DNA of 64,000 nt from positions 4,222,148-4,286,147 of the forward strand of contig CM030931.1 in assembly GCA_018136815.1 (NCBI GenBank), read 5' to 3'. Position numbers and translations under genes: made by a program. The notes under the pieces were generated by a model that saw nothing but the letters and a program-made list of their open reading frames with translations, was not told the origin of the DNA and searched no databases. Origin of the DNA: Isochrysis galbana (Eukaryota; Haptophyta; Isochrysidales; Isochrysidaceae). Positions 22,415 to 32,166 of the stretch are shown here, one piece after another (the stretch's first letter is position 1; each line of letters begins with the position of its first letter).

Positions 22415-23143
22415 GTGGGAGGTCCCTGGTGGGTCGCACGCTCGATCTCGAGGGTCGCACAGTCCGGTAGTGACATATCCCCGCCCATCGCGCCGCAGGC
22501 ATACGATAATTCGACACGGCCCGACCTCCATGAGGCCGGCCCCTGGGACGCTGGCGAGCGCTGGCGAGCGCTGCCAGAAGTTCAGGCCCTCATGGAGGCC
22601 GTTCGCCGAGGCGAGCGCATTGAGCCCAGGGCTCATGTGCAAGCTCGGCCCGATGGTGGCCTGCGCTGGACTCATGCATACGCGCTTCATGCGTACGCCA
22701 AGTCCAGCGCAGCAGAGGCCAAGGCACAGGGTCGCACAGGAGAGTTCACTTATGCGGCAGTGATACTCTGCCGTGCGATCCTGTGCCTGTCTACCGACTC
22801 AGTGGTGGCCCCGCGAGGCCTCACTGAAGTGGCCTCACCCGCGGAGAAGGCGTGCGCAATGCACATTGAGCGTTCGCGCAAGGCGAGCGCACACGCCTTG
22901 GAGGTTGCTCAGCGGCGCGTGCGAAAGTGTGTGGGCGCCGATCCGGCAAGGCTGGCGGCAGCGAAGGCAGCGTTGGCAGCTGTCGTGCAGGATCAGCATG
23001 AGCTGTATCAAATGGCCATCACCGGCGGCGGCAGCGGCAGTAGCGACCCTGTCTGCCTGGCGACCAGGGATGGGGGGGGGGAGTCAGTACGAGAGCAGGC
23101 CCATGCGGGCCTGGGAGTGCGGCTCGCGACCCGCGCCCACTAG
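22415..23143 (+). CDS. Hypothetical GC-rich frame upstream of a LINE remnant
   Basis: This 242-codon frame is Ala/Arg-rich with no domain I recognise. It contains an Ala-Lys-rich helical segment (about residues 130-200) and no zinc knuckle. It ends about 290 bp before a LINE reverse-transcriptase C-terminal fragment on the same strand, so it might be that element's ORF1, but the sequence alone does not show it. A competing antisense frame (22690-22085) makes the call weak. Confidence 0.25.
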   Translation: MGGPWWVARSISRVAQSGSDISPPIAPQAYDNSTRPDLHEAGPWDAGERWRALPEVQALMEAVRRGERIEPRAHVQARPDGGLRWTHAYALHAYAKSSAAEAKAQGRTGEFTYAAVILCRAILCLSTDSVVAPRGLTEVASPAEKACAMHIERSRKASAHALEVAQRRVRKCVGADPARLAAAKAALAAVVQDQHELYQMAITGGGSGSSDPVCLATRDGGGESVREQAHAGLGVRLATRAH

Positions 23144-23429
23144 GGGTCTGGGCTGAATTGATGAGTGCCCTGCCCTTGCCAGAGGGCAGGGGCTGGGGTT
23201 GAATGTACGGGCCCACCCCGGGGGGTGTCCGCGATGGAGAGAGGGGGGCGCGAGGCCCCCATTGACCCCCACTTATAAAAGTAGGTTGCTCATAAAATAA
23301 AGATAACTCATTCAAAATTCATATTTCGATAGAATCTTAGTATTAGTATAACATAGTAATATCAATATCTTGATTCTTTCCGCTACAAAAGCTACTAGCT
23401 ACCGCACTGCGGGGAAAATGGACGCCAAG

Positions 23430-24380
23430 GTGGCGCAACTGGCACCGATAGATAGCGCGCCATATGACCATATTCGGCAGAACCAACATCGTGAACTTCA
23501 TCGTCTACGGCACGCCGCGCTACTGGGTGCAAACCTTGGCGGCCCCCAAATCCAAATGGTTCCACGGTAGAGTCCAGAGAGCAGCAGACAAAATCCTATG
23601 GGAAAGCCCCCACACCGGCAGAATCACTAAATGGGTAAGACACCCGCACTACCCCACGCACGAAACAGACAACGCGACACGCACAATGGGGACCGGCCTC
23701 CTCCATTGGACGGCACACGTGAAAGCCCTCCAAGCGAAATGGATACTAAACTATCTTAATGCGAGGAGAGCCATTTGGAAACACGCGCTAGCTAGACGCG
23801 TGGTTCTGCCGGACCCGGCTAGGCCGAGGGGCAGTCCCCTCTACGGGCTCCCCAAAGCCCCAAAGTTGCTCACGCGCAGCATAAAAGATAAAAGGAAACC
23901 CGTCGCTGCCGGCATTCTGGAAGGAACCCGCTAGCGGACGAATACACAATACACACTTAACAAAAAAAGCAGCTAGATCATAGATCAGATCACCATGTCT
24001 GACATAACGCGAGAACTCCTAAAAGAAGGCCCCAGCGCCAAACCCCAGCCAGCCCGCGAAGCGTGGGCCCGAAAGCTCGAGCTGACCCATGAGGAGTGGA
24101 TGCACGTAGCAAAACTATACACCCACCCTCTGCTCAAACACACGGACAAACACCCCCACATAGGAGACTAGGCACACGAAACCGATTCGCTACGGCGACC
24201 ACCACACCACCACGAGATACAGACCTTGCTGTGGGAAACACCGTGAGAACTCGACGCACCTGGCCAGATGCCCCTCCACACAACAAATATTCCAAACCAT
24301 AGACGCTATGGCAGGGTACACGCCAGAACGGGACAGATCAACGGACCAGAGAATCAAAGATAGACTGTTCCCCGCCGTGT
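23430..24380 (+). pseudogene. LINE ORF2 C-terminal remnant
   Basis: From about 23464 the frame shows the segment that follows the RT core in LINE ORF2 proteins, with GLLHWTAHVKALQAKWILNYL and then WKHALARRV, i.e. the recurrent alignment of a W, an ALQAKW helix and a second W. A downstream frame at 24180-24300 gives a CC...H...C zinc-binding cluster (RPCCG then THLARCP), typical of LINE C-termini. Frame changes and stops separate the pieces, so the copy is dead. It runs directly into the LINE 3' module. The RT active-site region is not present here. Confidence 0.6.
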
Positions 24381-24384
24381 TCCC

Positions 24385-24680
24385 AAGCGAGTCCCCCCGA
24401 GTTCCCGAGTCTATACCCCGAGTCAACGAGTCAATACAAGTCAAGCACGCGCCTGAGCCACCCCCAGTCGCCTGCCACCACCTCCCACAAGCCTCCTTCC
24501 GCACTTCCGCGCCCTCTGTGCTCCGTGCGTGCGTCGTGCGTCGTGCGTCGATCACCATGCCCGTAGTCACCCCCGAAGAAAGCTCCATGAGCCCCCCACA
24601 AGAACCGCGTTCCGCGCTAGCTGCCGGCGCGCCCTCGCAGGCAATCTCCAAGAGTGAGATGAGCCTTGCTTCGACACACA
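24385..24680 (+). mobile_element. LINE 3' module, copy 2 (attached to its LINE)
   Basis: The open frame 24308-24718 (FPSESPRVPESIPRVNES and beyond) continues from the zinc-cluster region, linking this dispersed module to the LINE C-terminus. The other copies lie at 5397-5655 and 38957-39245. Confidence 0.65.
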
Positions 24681-24966
24681 CCGTCTGCTGCAAGAAACCC
24701 CATACACCTAGCCCCTAAGTAGCGCACAAGGGGATGGGCCGCAAGGCAGGTGGAGGGGGGGCGAGAGTAGCGGGCGTGGCTGCATAGCTAAGGTGCAGAG
24801 TCGCGCGCGCGGCGAGACTATATTAAGAAGTTTTTTTTAGATGAACAAAGGTGAAAGGGTGAAGCAAGCTGGAAATGACCTCGCTTTCTTCCTTCGGAAT
24901 GCGTATCACTGAAACGAGGAGAGAGCGCGAGTATAGCACCGCAAGGGTGGCCACTTGAAAAAAGTT

Positions 24967-26070
24967 CTATACCATCGTTGCATGTGAAAGGCGGGTGCGC
25001 TCATTGATATCGGCCTCAGATTCGATGAGCCCAAAAGTGAAAAGTACGGCGTAAAGCTCGAGGGAAAAAGCAACGAGATGGACCAGGATAGTGTATTCGC
25101 CGCCCACCTCATCAACGCTCCACATGCGTTGAGCTAGTAAAATGAGGGCGTACGCACCGCCAGCTGCTGCTGCCATTGATATGTCCAACAAAGAGGCGCG
25201 CGCGTTCGATGCCGTGCCGTTGCCGATGTAGGGCGATAGTAGGATAGCAAAGCTATACATCCCAAAAGCTAGAGCCGCCAACCACGGCTGTGCATGATAA
25301 AGAAAGCAGTTGAGCACGAGAGCAACCCCGCCAACATAGGCAAGGTGGCTGGCAATCCAAGCGATGGCCACGTGCGGCGTCAAACCATGTGCCCCAAGGC
25401 TCCTCTGCGAGGCATACCTAAGCAAAACGGAGCGTTTCCGGGGAGCACCAAAGTACTGACTGTGATTTGGCCCACACCAAGCACCTACATGAACCAGCCC
25501 GTCGCAAAGGTTAGCGATCTTCTGCCTTGTTCCCGCAACTTGTAGTATCTGACGGTGACCAAGTCTGTCCTTACAACCAGAGAGGGCCATACCTATTGTC
25601 CCAGACTCTGGACCGCTGATTGCTTTGATCACGGTGTTGTTTGTGATCATGAGGATGGTGTCAGTAAATTTGCTCGCCGCCTTAGACCGGGTCGAGAGGT
25701 GCTGACTGCTCAACTCGATCCAAGTGCGCTTCCACGAGCCACGAGAGCTGTAGAGCAGCAGATAGCCTGACCACTGAATGACGCTCTGTTTCACACGGTT
25801 CTTCTCAGGGGAGCCCAGGCTTCCCTGGAAGCTCAACCGTGTGAGCGAGCCGCGCGAATACTTCTGCAGCGTCCGAGCAGCTGACTGGCGCTTCTCCTCG
25901 GTGCGCCTCCCTCCCACGACGACCTTGCCCAGAAAGCTACGGGTGTACTTTTGGAGCACGAGCGCGGCGCGGTTGAGGAAGTCTTCAGCAGGCGGGGCAG
26001 GACAATCCCCACCGCTGCAACCCTCCTCAATGCTCTTTCGCGCGAGCCTGATGACGGGTGGATGGCGCAT
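24967..26070 (-). CDS. IQ-motif, PH-like, four-helix membrane protein
   Basis: The 367-aa product has an uncommon layout. Residues about 33-48 (AALVLQKYTRSFLGK) and 63-78 (AARTLQKYSRGSLTR) fit the IQ calmodulin-binding motif. Residues about 95-195 start WSGYLLLYSSRGSWKRTWIEL and continue with short strands like a pleckstrin-homology domain; this part is an inference. From about 240 there are four hydrophobic helices, with QPWLAALAFGMYSFAILLSPY and VHLVAFSLELYAVLFTFGL the clearest. A calcium/calmodulin-regulated membrane protein is plausible, but the substrate is unknown. The ATG at 26070 is the first in frame; more N-terminal sequence in an unseen exon is possible because a CT minisatellite follows upstream. 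No paralogue is seen in the window. Confidence 0.6.
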   Translation of the reverse strand: MRHPPVIRLARKSIEEGCSGGDCPAPPAEDFLNRAALVLQKYTRSFLGKVVVGGRRTEEKRQSAARTLQKYSRGSLTRLSFQGSLGSPEKNRVKQSVIQWSGYLLLYSSRGSWKRTWIELSSQHLSTRSKAASKFTDTILMITNNTVIKAISGPESGTIGMALSGCKDRLGHRQILQVAGTRQKIANLCDGLVHVGAWCGPNHSQYFGAPRKRSVLLRYASQRSLGAHGLTPHVAIAWIASHLAYVGGVALVLNCFLYHAQPWLAALAFGMYSFAILLSPYIGNGTASNARASLLDISMAAAAGGAYALILLAQRMWSVDEVGGEYTILVHLVAFSLELYAVLFTFGLIESEADINERTRLSHATMV

Positions 26071-26159
26071 ACCCGCACCGACCGTCTCCCACCGCCTCGA
26101 CCTGAGGCTGGGCGGCCGGCTCGACCTGAGGCTGGGCGGCCGCCTCCTGATGATCCTAG

Positions 26160-26255
26160 GGAGAGATTCTCGCTCTCTCGTCTCTCTTGTCTCTCTCGTC
26201 TCTCTCGTCTCTCTCGTCTCTCTCGTCTCTCTCGTCTCTCTCGTCTACTCTCTCG

Positions 26256-26312
<57 letters not shown>

Positions 26313-26330
26313 CATCTCTCTTTTCCTCCG
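26160..26330 (+). repeat. 9-bp CT minisatellite and CT microsatellite
   Basis: About eight GTCTCTCTC units (26186-26262) run into a pure CT tract. It lies about 90 bp 5' of the IQ/PH-like gene; its sense strand is GA-rich. Open frames through it are Ser-Leu or Arg-Glu repeat artefacts. Confidence 0.85.
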
Positions 26331-26817
26331 TATATCTGTGTACATATGTTGAAGTCCATAAACAGCCCCCTTGAGGTATCTTTCTTAGTCCTCGGTCGCA
26401 CACTACAAGTACATACCTCATACACAATAGTCGAACTCCCTTTGACTAAAATTGAACTTTTGATGGCTAGAACATCGTTTGTAGCAATGAACACTTGTGT
26501 GACTCAACCAGTGCCAACCCTACAAGGCATATGCGTATACAGCGTATACACGCCAGGCCCCAAAACTGTGTGCTGGTACTGGCGCGGGGCCGTATACCGT
26601 ATACACAGTGTATATACACAGAGACAAGAGCGCGCAACGCGCGCGCTCAGCCGCTCGCGCGCAACGACCGCGCCCCCGCCCGTGGGAGCGCCCCCCATTG
26701 CCTAGTCCTCCTCCTCTTCTCACTTCCACTTCTTGCTTTGTCCATACACATCACATGTATCACATGCTTCTTGAGCAACAAACACCCATGTATATATTCC
26801 CATATTATATATCATAT

Positions 26818-27451
26818 TACTACCTCCGTTCCAAAACTCAGATGCCTATAGGAGACTTTGGGAAGCAAGGGCAAGGGCGGCGCCCAGACTGAGGAAGGGA
26901 TTCCACTTAGGCGCTAGGCTGTAAGGAGGGTACACGCTGGCTTAACATGGTGAGTTAGTTTGGTGTATTAACGACGATTTATGGACTTACTACGAATATT
27001 TTGAAGACAAGCACTCTATTCACTATGAGAGACGGTGTCAGCACAGCGATGCGGTACTCCTTAGGCGTAATCATTCCGACCTTCCGCCGCCACAATGGAC
27101 AACAACACACGTGTAAAGCATTTAATTTCTCCGGAGGATATTCGCGGAACGCTTGGAGGCACTGCTCGGTGAAGCGATCCAAGTTGAAGTCACGGCGCTT
27201 TGGAAGTCGCGAGTCGATCGATTCTTGATCACACGCGTTTGTCGTTTGTGTCAGGACCTCCATATTCACATTAGTAAATCGCTCGTTTCATTGTGTTTTC
27301 GAGAAGTGCCACGCCCCCCCTCGACTGTCCCATGAAGCCAGCATGTACCCACAAGGTATTTGTGAAGGTGCCGCAGATTTATTCCTGCGAAGCTTAGGAG
27401 AGATATAAAGGAATAACTAAAAAGAACCTGAGTTTTGGAACGGAATTAGTA
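26818..27451 (-). mobile_element. Decayed Tc1/mariner element with TA flanks
   Basis: Left end TA + CTACCTCCGTTCCAAAACTC (26818 on) and right end inverse, GAGTTTTGGAACGGAATTAG + TA (to 27451), form inverted ends of about 22 bp with two mismatches. TA flanks are the mariner signature. Inside, on the minus strand, 27269-26979 encodes a transposase C-terminal remnant: SRLPKRRDFNLDRFTEQCL followed by FREYPPEKLN, where plant-type mariner transposases have the Y-P-P-E-K-L-N stretch after the DDD core. The core itself is missing, so this is a dead, internally deleted copy of 630 bp. Confidence 0.75.
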
Positions 27452-27536
27452 CATATTACAATCGCACAGCATAACAACAACAACACCATAAACACAAGTA
27501 CCAGCACAACACAAATACACAAGCAAACATAACTGA

Positions 27537-27840
27537 CTATGCTGTAAGTCTCAAGATCACATATTCACAAGCCTCGTCGTCTCGTGCATGCTCCTCGTCC
27601 GATCCTTCTGCAATCTCTATATCTATATCAGTATCCCACTTACGTACATGCTGTCCGGGTGCCAAGCAGCGTCTTGCATGCGCGCCTGCAGGCCGAGTGA
27701 TTCGTGACAAAAAACCAGCATGTAATTTGTGCGATAATGTTGACCGGGCAGCTGTCTTAATTTGTCCATACACGGACCAATTTCGTTCTGCTGCCGATGC
27801 TACGGCGGGCTCAGCCAAGACCCAAGACCCTCATAGCAAT
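27537..27840 (-). pseudogene. hAT transposase C-terminal fragment
   Basis: The frame begins with PAVASAAERNWSVYGQIKTA, matching the conserved (S)-x-ERNWS-x-(F/Y)-x-x-I stretch of hAT dimerisation regions. A few codons on, the family continuation (FCHESLGLQARMQDA) appears in another frame, showing a one-base shift. An acidic tail (DIDIEIAEGSDEE) follows. No upstream catalytic part is seen, so this is a broken remnant. Confidence 0.6.
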
Positions 27841-28997
27841 CGATGAAATAATAATGGGCACGTGCTCACCATACTCGTCCCACCACGTGCTCGGATCCAT
27901 TGTCTTTGCATTCAATTGCACAGAGGGCCGGGTGAAGCTTCCATGCTTCCGGCGATAGCTTGCAAACTCCGCCTAAGCTTGAAGCTTGAGCCACTCGGCG
28001 GCGACGCTAGTTGCCACAGGGTTAAGGGCAACGAGTGTTGAGGTGGGGGGGGGGGGGGCGCTGGGGCAGGCGCGAGCCCAGCGGCGAGGCTGGCAGTGAG
28101 GCGGGTGCGAGCCGGCGAGACGGGCGGCTATGAGGGGGACGGCGGTGGGGCGAGCAGAGGTAGCAGGGACGCGCTGGCGGCGGAGCGGGCGCCCGGATAC
28201 CATCACCATCATCGAAATAGCCACTGAGCGCGACGCTGAGAGCCGAGCGCACACGCAAAGACGCAGAGCCAGCAGGCAATAATCCTAGTTACTATTGACT
28301 ATTGGCCAAGTGTAATGTGCTAAGAGTGGTTCTCTACTCTCATAGTCGTAGATCGCCCGCGCTCGCGCAATCGTCTGATTTTTGTTGAAGCGTCTTGCGA
28401 GGTTGGCGAGGCACCGCCGAACTTGAGTGACGGCATGTCTTTGTAATTGCAGCTGCAGTTGTAAGTTGGAGGGGCGTGCCGTGGAGCGTGCCCCGATGCC
28501 AATTGCACCATCACGATACTCAATACGATGGAGCCTGCCCGGTGCGGCACCCTTATCCACTGACTCCCCTCTTCGCATTTGTTTCACCTTCTCTGAATCT
28601 TTCATCACGCGCCCGCTGCCACACCACACTGTTCATAGATGACTCTGCGCCGTAGGTTCCTGCAAGGAGGCTGTTTGACCCGCTGTTGTGAGCTCCCAGT
28701 TTTGGGTTGCAGTTGGGGAAACCGAAGCTGCTCGGCCGTCCACGAGCTTGCAGCAAGTGAATGCGTGTGTCGCCTTGACTGCCACTAGCCTCCCACGCCA
28801 GATGAGGACTGAGCTCCAAGACTCACTCTGAGCTGTACCAGGTCTCCTGGTTGTGCATCATACTCCGTGCCTCTATCTAGGCCACCGGCCTGTTCTGCCT
28901 CTACTTCCTTTGCCGCCCTCCTGAATCTGTTGCGAAGACAACAGCCGTCAACAACAATACCAACAGCAGCATGTACTCCGCATCGAATATTGACGCT
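27841..28997. other. Intergenic, no firm gene
   Basis: A G-run at 28046-28058 and GC-rich repeats fill 27970-28260. Minus-strand frames at 28285-28629 and 28553-28819 overlap and may be exons of an unknown gene, but show no domain. No RNA gene seen. Confidence 0.35.
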
Positions 28998-29801
28998 TCA
29001 CCGTGGGGAAGAAACTGCAGGAAATCGTGCCTGTGAGGCGGAAGGTGGGTCATCGTACCACTGCAAGAACCGTTCAAGTACCCTATCCCGCCATGCCTGA
29101 CGTCGCGATCTTAAAGAGGAGGGGCGCGGTGGCGGTGGCGGAGGCCTAGCGCGCCGGATAGCATCATATTCTCCATATTCATCGGATTTCCTCCAGATGG
29201 CGACCTCCGGCAACCGTTCAACCAAAGATCTGGCCAGCTCAAAGTCTAGGTCATGGGAATATTTCTCCCGCAGCATGTTGCAAAAAGTGTCGCGACGCAG
29301 GCCCTTTGGATTAAGATCAAGCATCATTGAGACTGCATCGCCGAATTGGCGAAAGGATGCAGCACCGACATGTGTGGAGGTATCGTAGTCGGCCTCAGTC
29401 CGTCGCCCGCGCTTCAGCATTCCATAGAAGGAGGGATAAACGAGTTTTGCTGACGTTTTACGCGCACCCTCTCCGACAGGGTCGTAGATGATGTCAGGCA
29501 TGCGACGTGCGAGCGCACGAACCATCTTGCCTTCCTCCGCAGGGTCCTTGCCTAGCCGGACGCCAAAGTTGCGGCGCAGCGCCTCCAAGAAGACGTCACG
29601 GCTCAACCCCATTGGATGTGGCGCGAGGAGATGCTTGCTCTGCTGCCTTAAGCTTGCCCAGGTGGCGTCGTCTGCATCGAGCGAGAGCGAGAGGCTCGGC
29701 AACGTTGCCTGTCGGTAGATGCCCACCTTCGTGTAGCCCCGCGCTGGCACGAACCTGAGAGCTGGCAGCGCGGAAGCGCGGCGTACCCTCACCCACGCCA
29801 T
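28998..29801 (-). CDS. Two-repeat protein with mitochondrial-type presequence, function unknown
   Basis: From the ATG at 29801 (an in-frame upstream start is TTG) the product is 267 aa. It opens with an Arg/Ala-rich amphipathic stretch (MAWVRVRRASALPALRF) like a mitochondrial presequence. Two internal repeats align: GLSRDVFLEALRRNFGVRL followed by RALARRMPDIIYD, and GLRRDTFCNMLREKYSHDL followed by RSLVERLPEVAIW. The helix-helix-lower-hydrophobic pattern ending in LP-x-(V/I) resembles LOTUS/OST-HTH RNA-binding domains, but I cannot confirm this. The C-terminus is Pro/Arg-rich and probably disordered. The upstream sense strand is CT-rich, as at other gene starts here. Confidence 0.55.
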   Translation of the reverse strand: MAWVRVRRASALPALRFVPARGYTKVGIYRQATLPSLSLSLDADDATWASLRQQSKHLLAPHPMGLSRDVFLEALRRNFGVRLGKDPAEEGKMVRALARRMPDIIYDPVGEGARKTSAKLVYPSFYGMLKRGRRTEADYDTSTHVGAASFRQFGDAVSMMLDLNPKGLRRDTFCNMLREKYSHDLDFELARSLVERLPEVAIWRKSDEYGEYDAIRRARPPPPPPRPSSLRSRRQAWRDRVLERFLQWYDDPPSASQARFPAVSSPR

Positions 29802-29849
29802 GATGCTGCGACGCCACACTCGGCACCTGGCAGCAGGATGAGACGGCAA

Positions 29850-31023
29850 CTGCGTGTACTCCTATATCAAAAAGGGAAGAGAAAAAGAGTGAAGAGAGAG
29901 AGGAGGGGTGTCAGAGTTTTCTTGTTGTCCTGGTTTAATCCTAGTGCTGAGGGACCGTGCCTTATCGGCAACGGAGCTCCTACCCCGCGATGGGGGTGTG
30001 CGCGGTTGGTGCATGGCTCGTCCGGTGTATGTGGCTAGGGATGCTAGCCAACAAGACCTCTTACAAGACTACAATTTCTAACGTGGTACCCCCGCCGAGC
30101 ACAGTGTGAGATTCTGGTGCCAAAAGGTGACAATAAGGGCTCGCTCCAGCGGCTATCTCCCCGGGTGCCGGGGACTTAGCCGCTGCAGCGGCCGCGGAGG
30201 CCCGCCGCGCGCCGCTCCCCTCCCCCCCCCTTCCCCCACTCCTTGCTCTGGCAGCCCAGCTTGCCACAGGGGTGTGCTTGCGCGGCCAACACCAAAGGTG
30301 AGCCCCCCCCACGCTGCCTGCCGCGATGTGCCCCTTCACGCTCGCCGCGCTCGCCTCCAGGTCATTCTCGCACTCCCCCCTTCGCAGCGCGCAGACGAGC
30401 GCCAGAAGCCAGGTGCGAGCAGCGCGCGCGCAGCGCGAGCCCCCCGCCCGGCCTTGGCCCGGGTGTGCCATACCCAGCACCTGACCCCGCCCCAGCCCAC
30501 ACCCGCCTCGCAGCAAGCTTCCCTGGCTGAAAAGTCAGAGTTGGCGTCTCTCTCGGCAGGCGCGGCCGGTCAGCAGATCGGCTACAGGGCTAGAAGGGGT
30601 CGAATTGGGGGGGCAGTGCGCGGGTGTATTCGTAATATATGTGTATGGACTGTCTGTGCGCCGCATGGCGACGCGCAGGCAGTCCATATGTGCGCGTCTA
30701 GAGCCTGATTTCTAGTGTTTGTGGCATGTTTGAAAGGGCGCTGGGGGCACCATTCGTAACATAATTTAATGATATGTTTATGATGAATAAATCTATCTAT
30801 CGTAGAGTTGTCAAATCATTTGTCGGTGAACGACAGAGAACTTACGTTTCCCGGTCGCTGCATTACAGTTGTTTCGTGATGCCCTCACCCTCTCTAATAC
30901 TCCCCCGAGAGAATTCTCCTCTCCCGCCTCGCCTCTCGTGGCTGTCTCCCCGGGTGCCGGGGACTTGTCTGCTTGAGCCCAGTGTTTTCTTATTGTCCCC
31001 CAGCGGGACTTTTTCTCACACTG
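29850..31023. other. Intergenic with a repeated hairpin block
   Basis: The block TCCCCGGGTGCCGGGGACTT, which folds as CCCCGG/CCGGGG, occurs at about 30158-30177 and again at about 30947-30966. Other features are a C-run (30221-30231), GCGC-rich repeats near 30420-30440 and a near-palindromic GGACTGTCTGTGCGCC/GGCAGTCC pair (30647-30685). No gene is supported; frame 30106-30708 is GC-rich and featureless. Confidence 0.4.
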
Positions 31024-31257
31024 TGAGACCACCCCAACTTCTACAACCACAGCGCGCTCGAAAACGCCGCTCAAGGGTACAACACCACAACGAATAAACT
31101 CGACAAATTCGTTGAAAATCTTTTCTTCGACTCAGCGGCCGCCGACCGCGCCACACGCTCCTCCAAGTGGTGGGACCTGGACCACATGGCCAAATCACTC
31201 AACAACTTCAGTGACAACCACAGCCAGAACCGCCCGCACTCGACAGTTCAAGGGTAA
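31024..31257 (+). other. Possible coding fragment of unknown origin
   Basis: One plus-strand frame stays open for about 76 codons, ends with TAA, and has ordinary amino-acid composition (for example KWWDLDHMAKSLNNFSDN), unlike the surrounding GC-rich frames. It starts after a TGA with no ATG, so it would be an exon or a transposon scrap. I recognise no family. Confidence 0.2.
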
Positions 31258-31913
31258 CAATGCATGGCATGCCTACCATCCCAGCTCACCCTAACTCCCT
31301 CCTTCAACTCGATGGCAAGTCCTACAGCGGGAAAGAGCAACCACCATTCTTTCGGGGGCGGCGCCCGACGCGTCTCCCTGAACCACACTGCGTACGACCG
31401 CCAACCGTCGTAGATGTCCATGTGCATGGCATTGTTCAGGTCGATTGAGAAGGCGAAGGCGAGCAAGGAGAATTCGGGGTAGCACTCGCACAGCGCGTCG
31501 TACATCGCTCCGCTTTGTTTGAAGACACCATCTACGGGCATGGGGAAAGAGCTGAGTCAGACCACCAACATACAGGGCGGGCAGGTGACAGGTGATATAC
31601 ACATACACATACACAGAGACTCACCTTCATGGGCGAACACGTTGTGGAAGAAGTGACGGAGCTTGTTGATGGACGAGATGTAGCCGCGATGCGCTACAGG
31701 TTTGGGCGGCAGTGTCGCCTCACGAGCATCAGTCTCCTCCTCCTCCTCCCCTTCCTCGTCGAACCTCCACTCCGGAACGGTCTCCCCTGCGCATCCACGC
31801 TTCTGTCCACGTTGCCGTGGTGCGCGGTAGGCATTCGAGCCCGGGACGAAGGGGGTGAGCCTACCGTTGTAGATGTGGTAGCCGCCGCCCACCATCACGC
31901 CCTAGAGCTTCAT
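31248..31913 (-). CDS. Possible 2-oxoglutarate/Fe(II) oxygenase-like gene, partial
   Basis: Two exons join cleanly: about 31884-31625 (from GVMVGGGYHIYNG after CTCTAG, through HRGYISSINKLRHFFHNVFAHE, to donor GTGAGT) and 31531-31248 (after CCCGTAG). The joined product has HMD (in NNAMHMDIYDGW) and, about 50 residues later, WDGRHAMHC. An HxD plus a distal His is the iron triad of 2OG oxygenases, and the spacing and W-D-G-R context recall TET/JBP-like and related algal families. The C-terminal Arg that would bind 2OG is not seen, because the frame stops just after the His; a further exon or truncation is likely. Upstream exons are unresolved. The oxygenase assignment is an inference from motifs only. 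Confidence 0.4.
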
Positions 31914-32166
31914 GGTGCGCTCCGAGGTGTTGCGCACGCCGCGGTCCGTGCTCCGTGCGTTCGTGTAAGAACGACGCGTGACGCGTGCGCGACGGAGCAA
32001 CGCTGGCAGGGCAGTGTGCCTGCGGTTCTGTCTCACCTGTGGGAGCCCTGCGGCAGCCCGCATAGTGGCTAAGCCAGATGTGTCGGATCAGCCCGATGAA
32101 AGCGGGAGTCCTGCCGGCACTTCCCAAAAATAGAACGTCAAACTTTTGGCAACGAGGGGTAACAAG

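Noticed and set aside
22200-22763. 187-codon frame overlapping 22415-23143
   Set aside because: Competes with two other frames and has no recognisable content; composition alone explains it.
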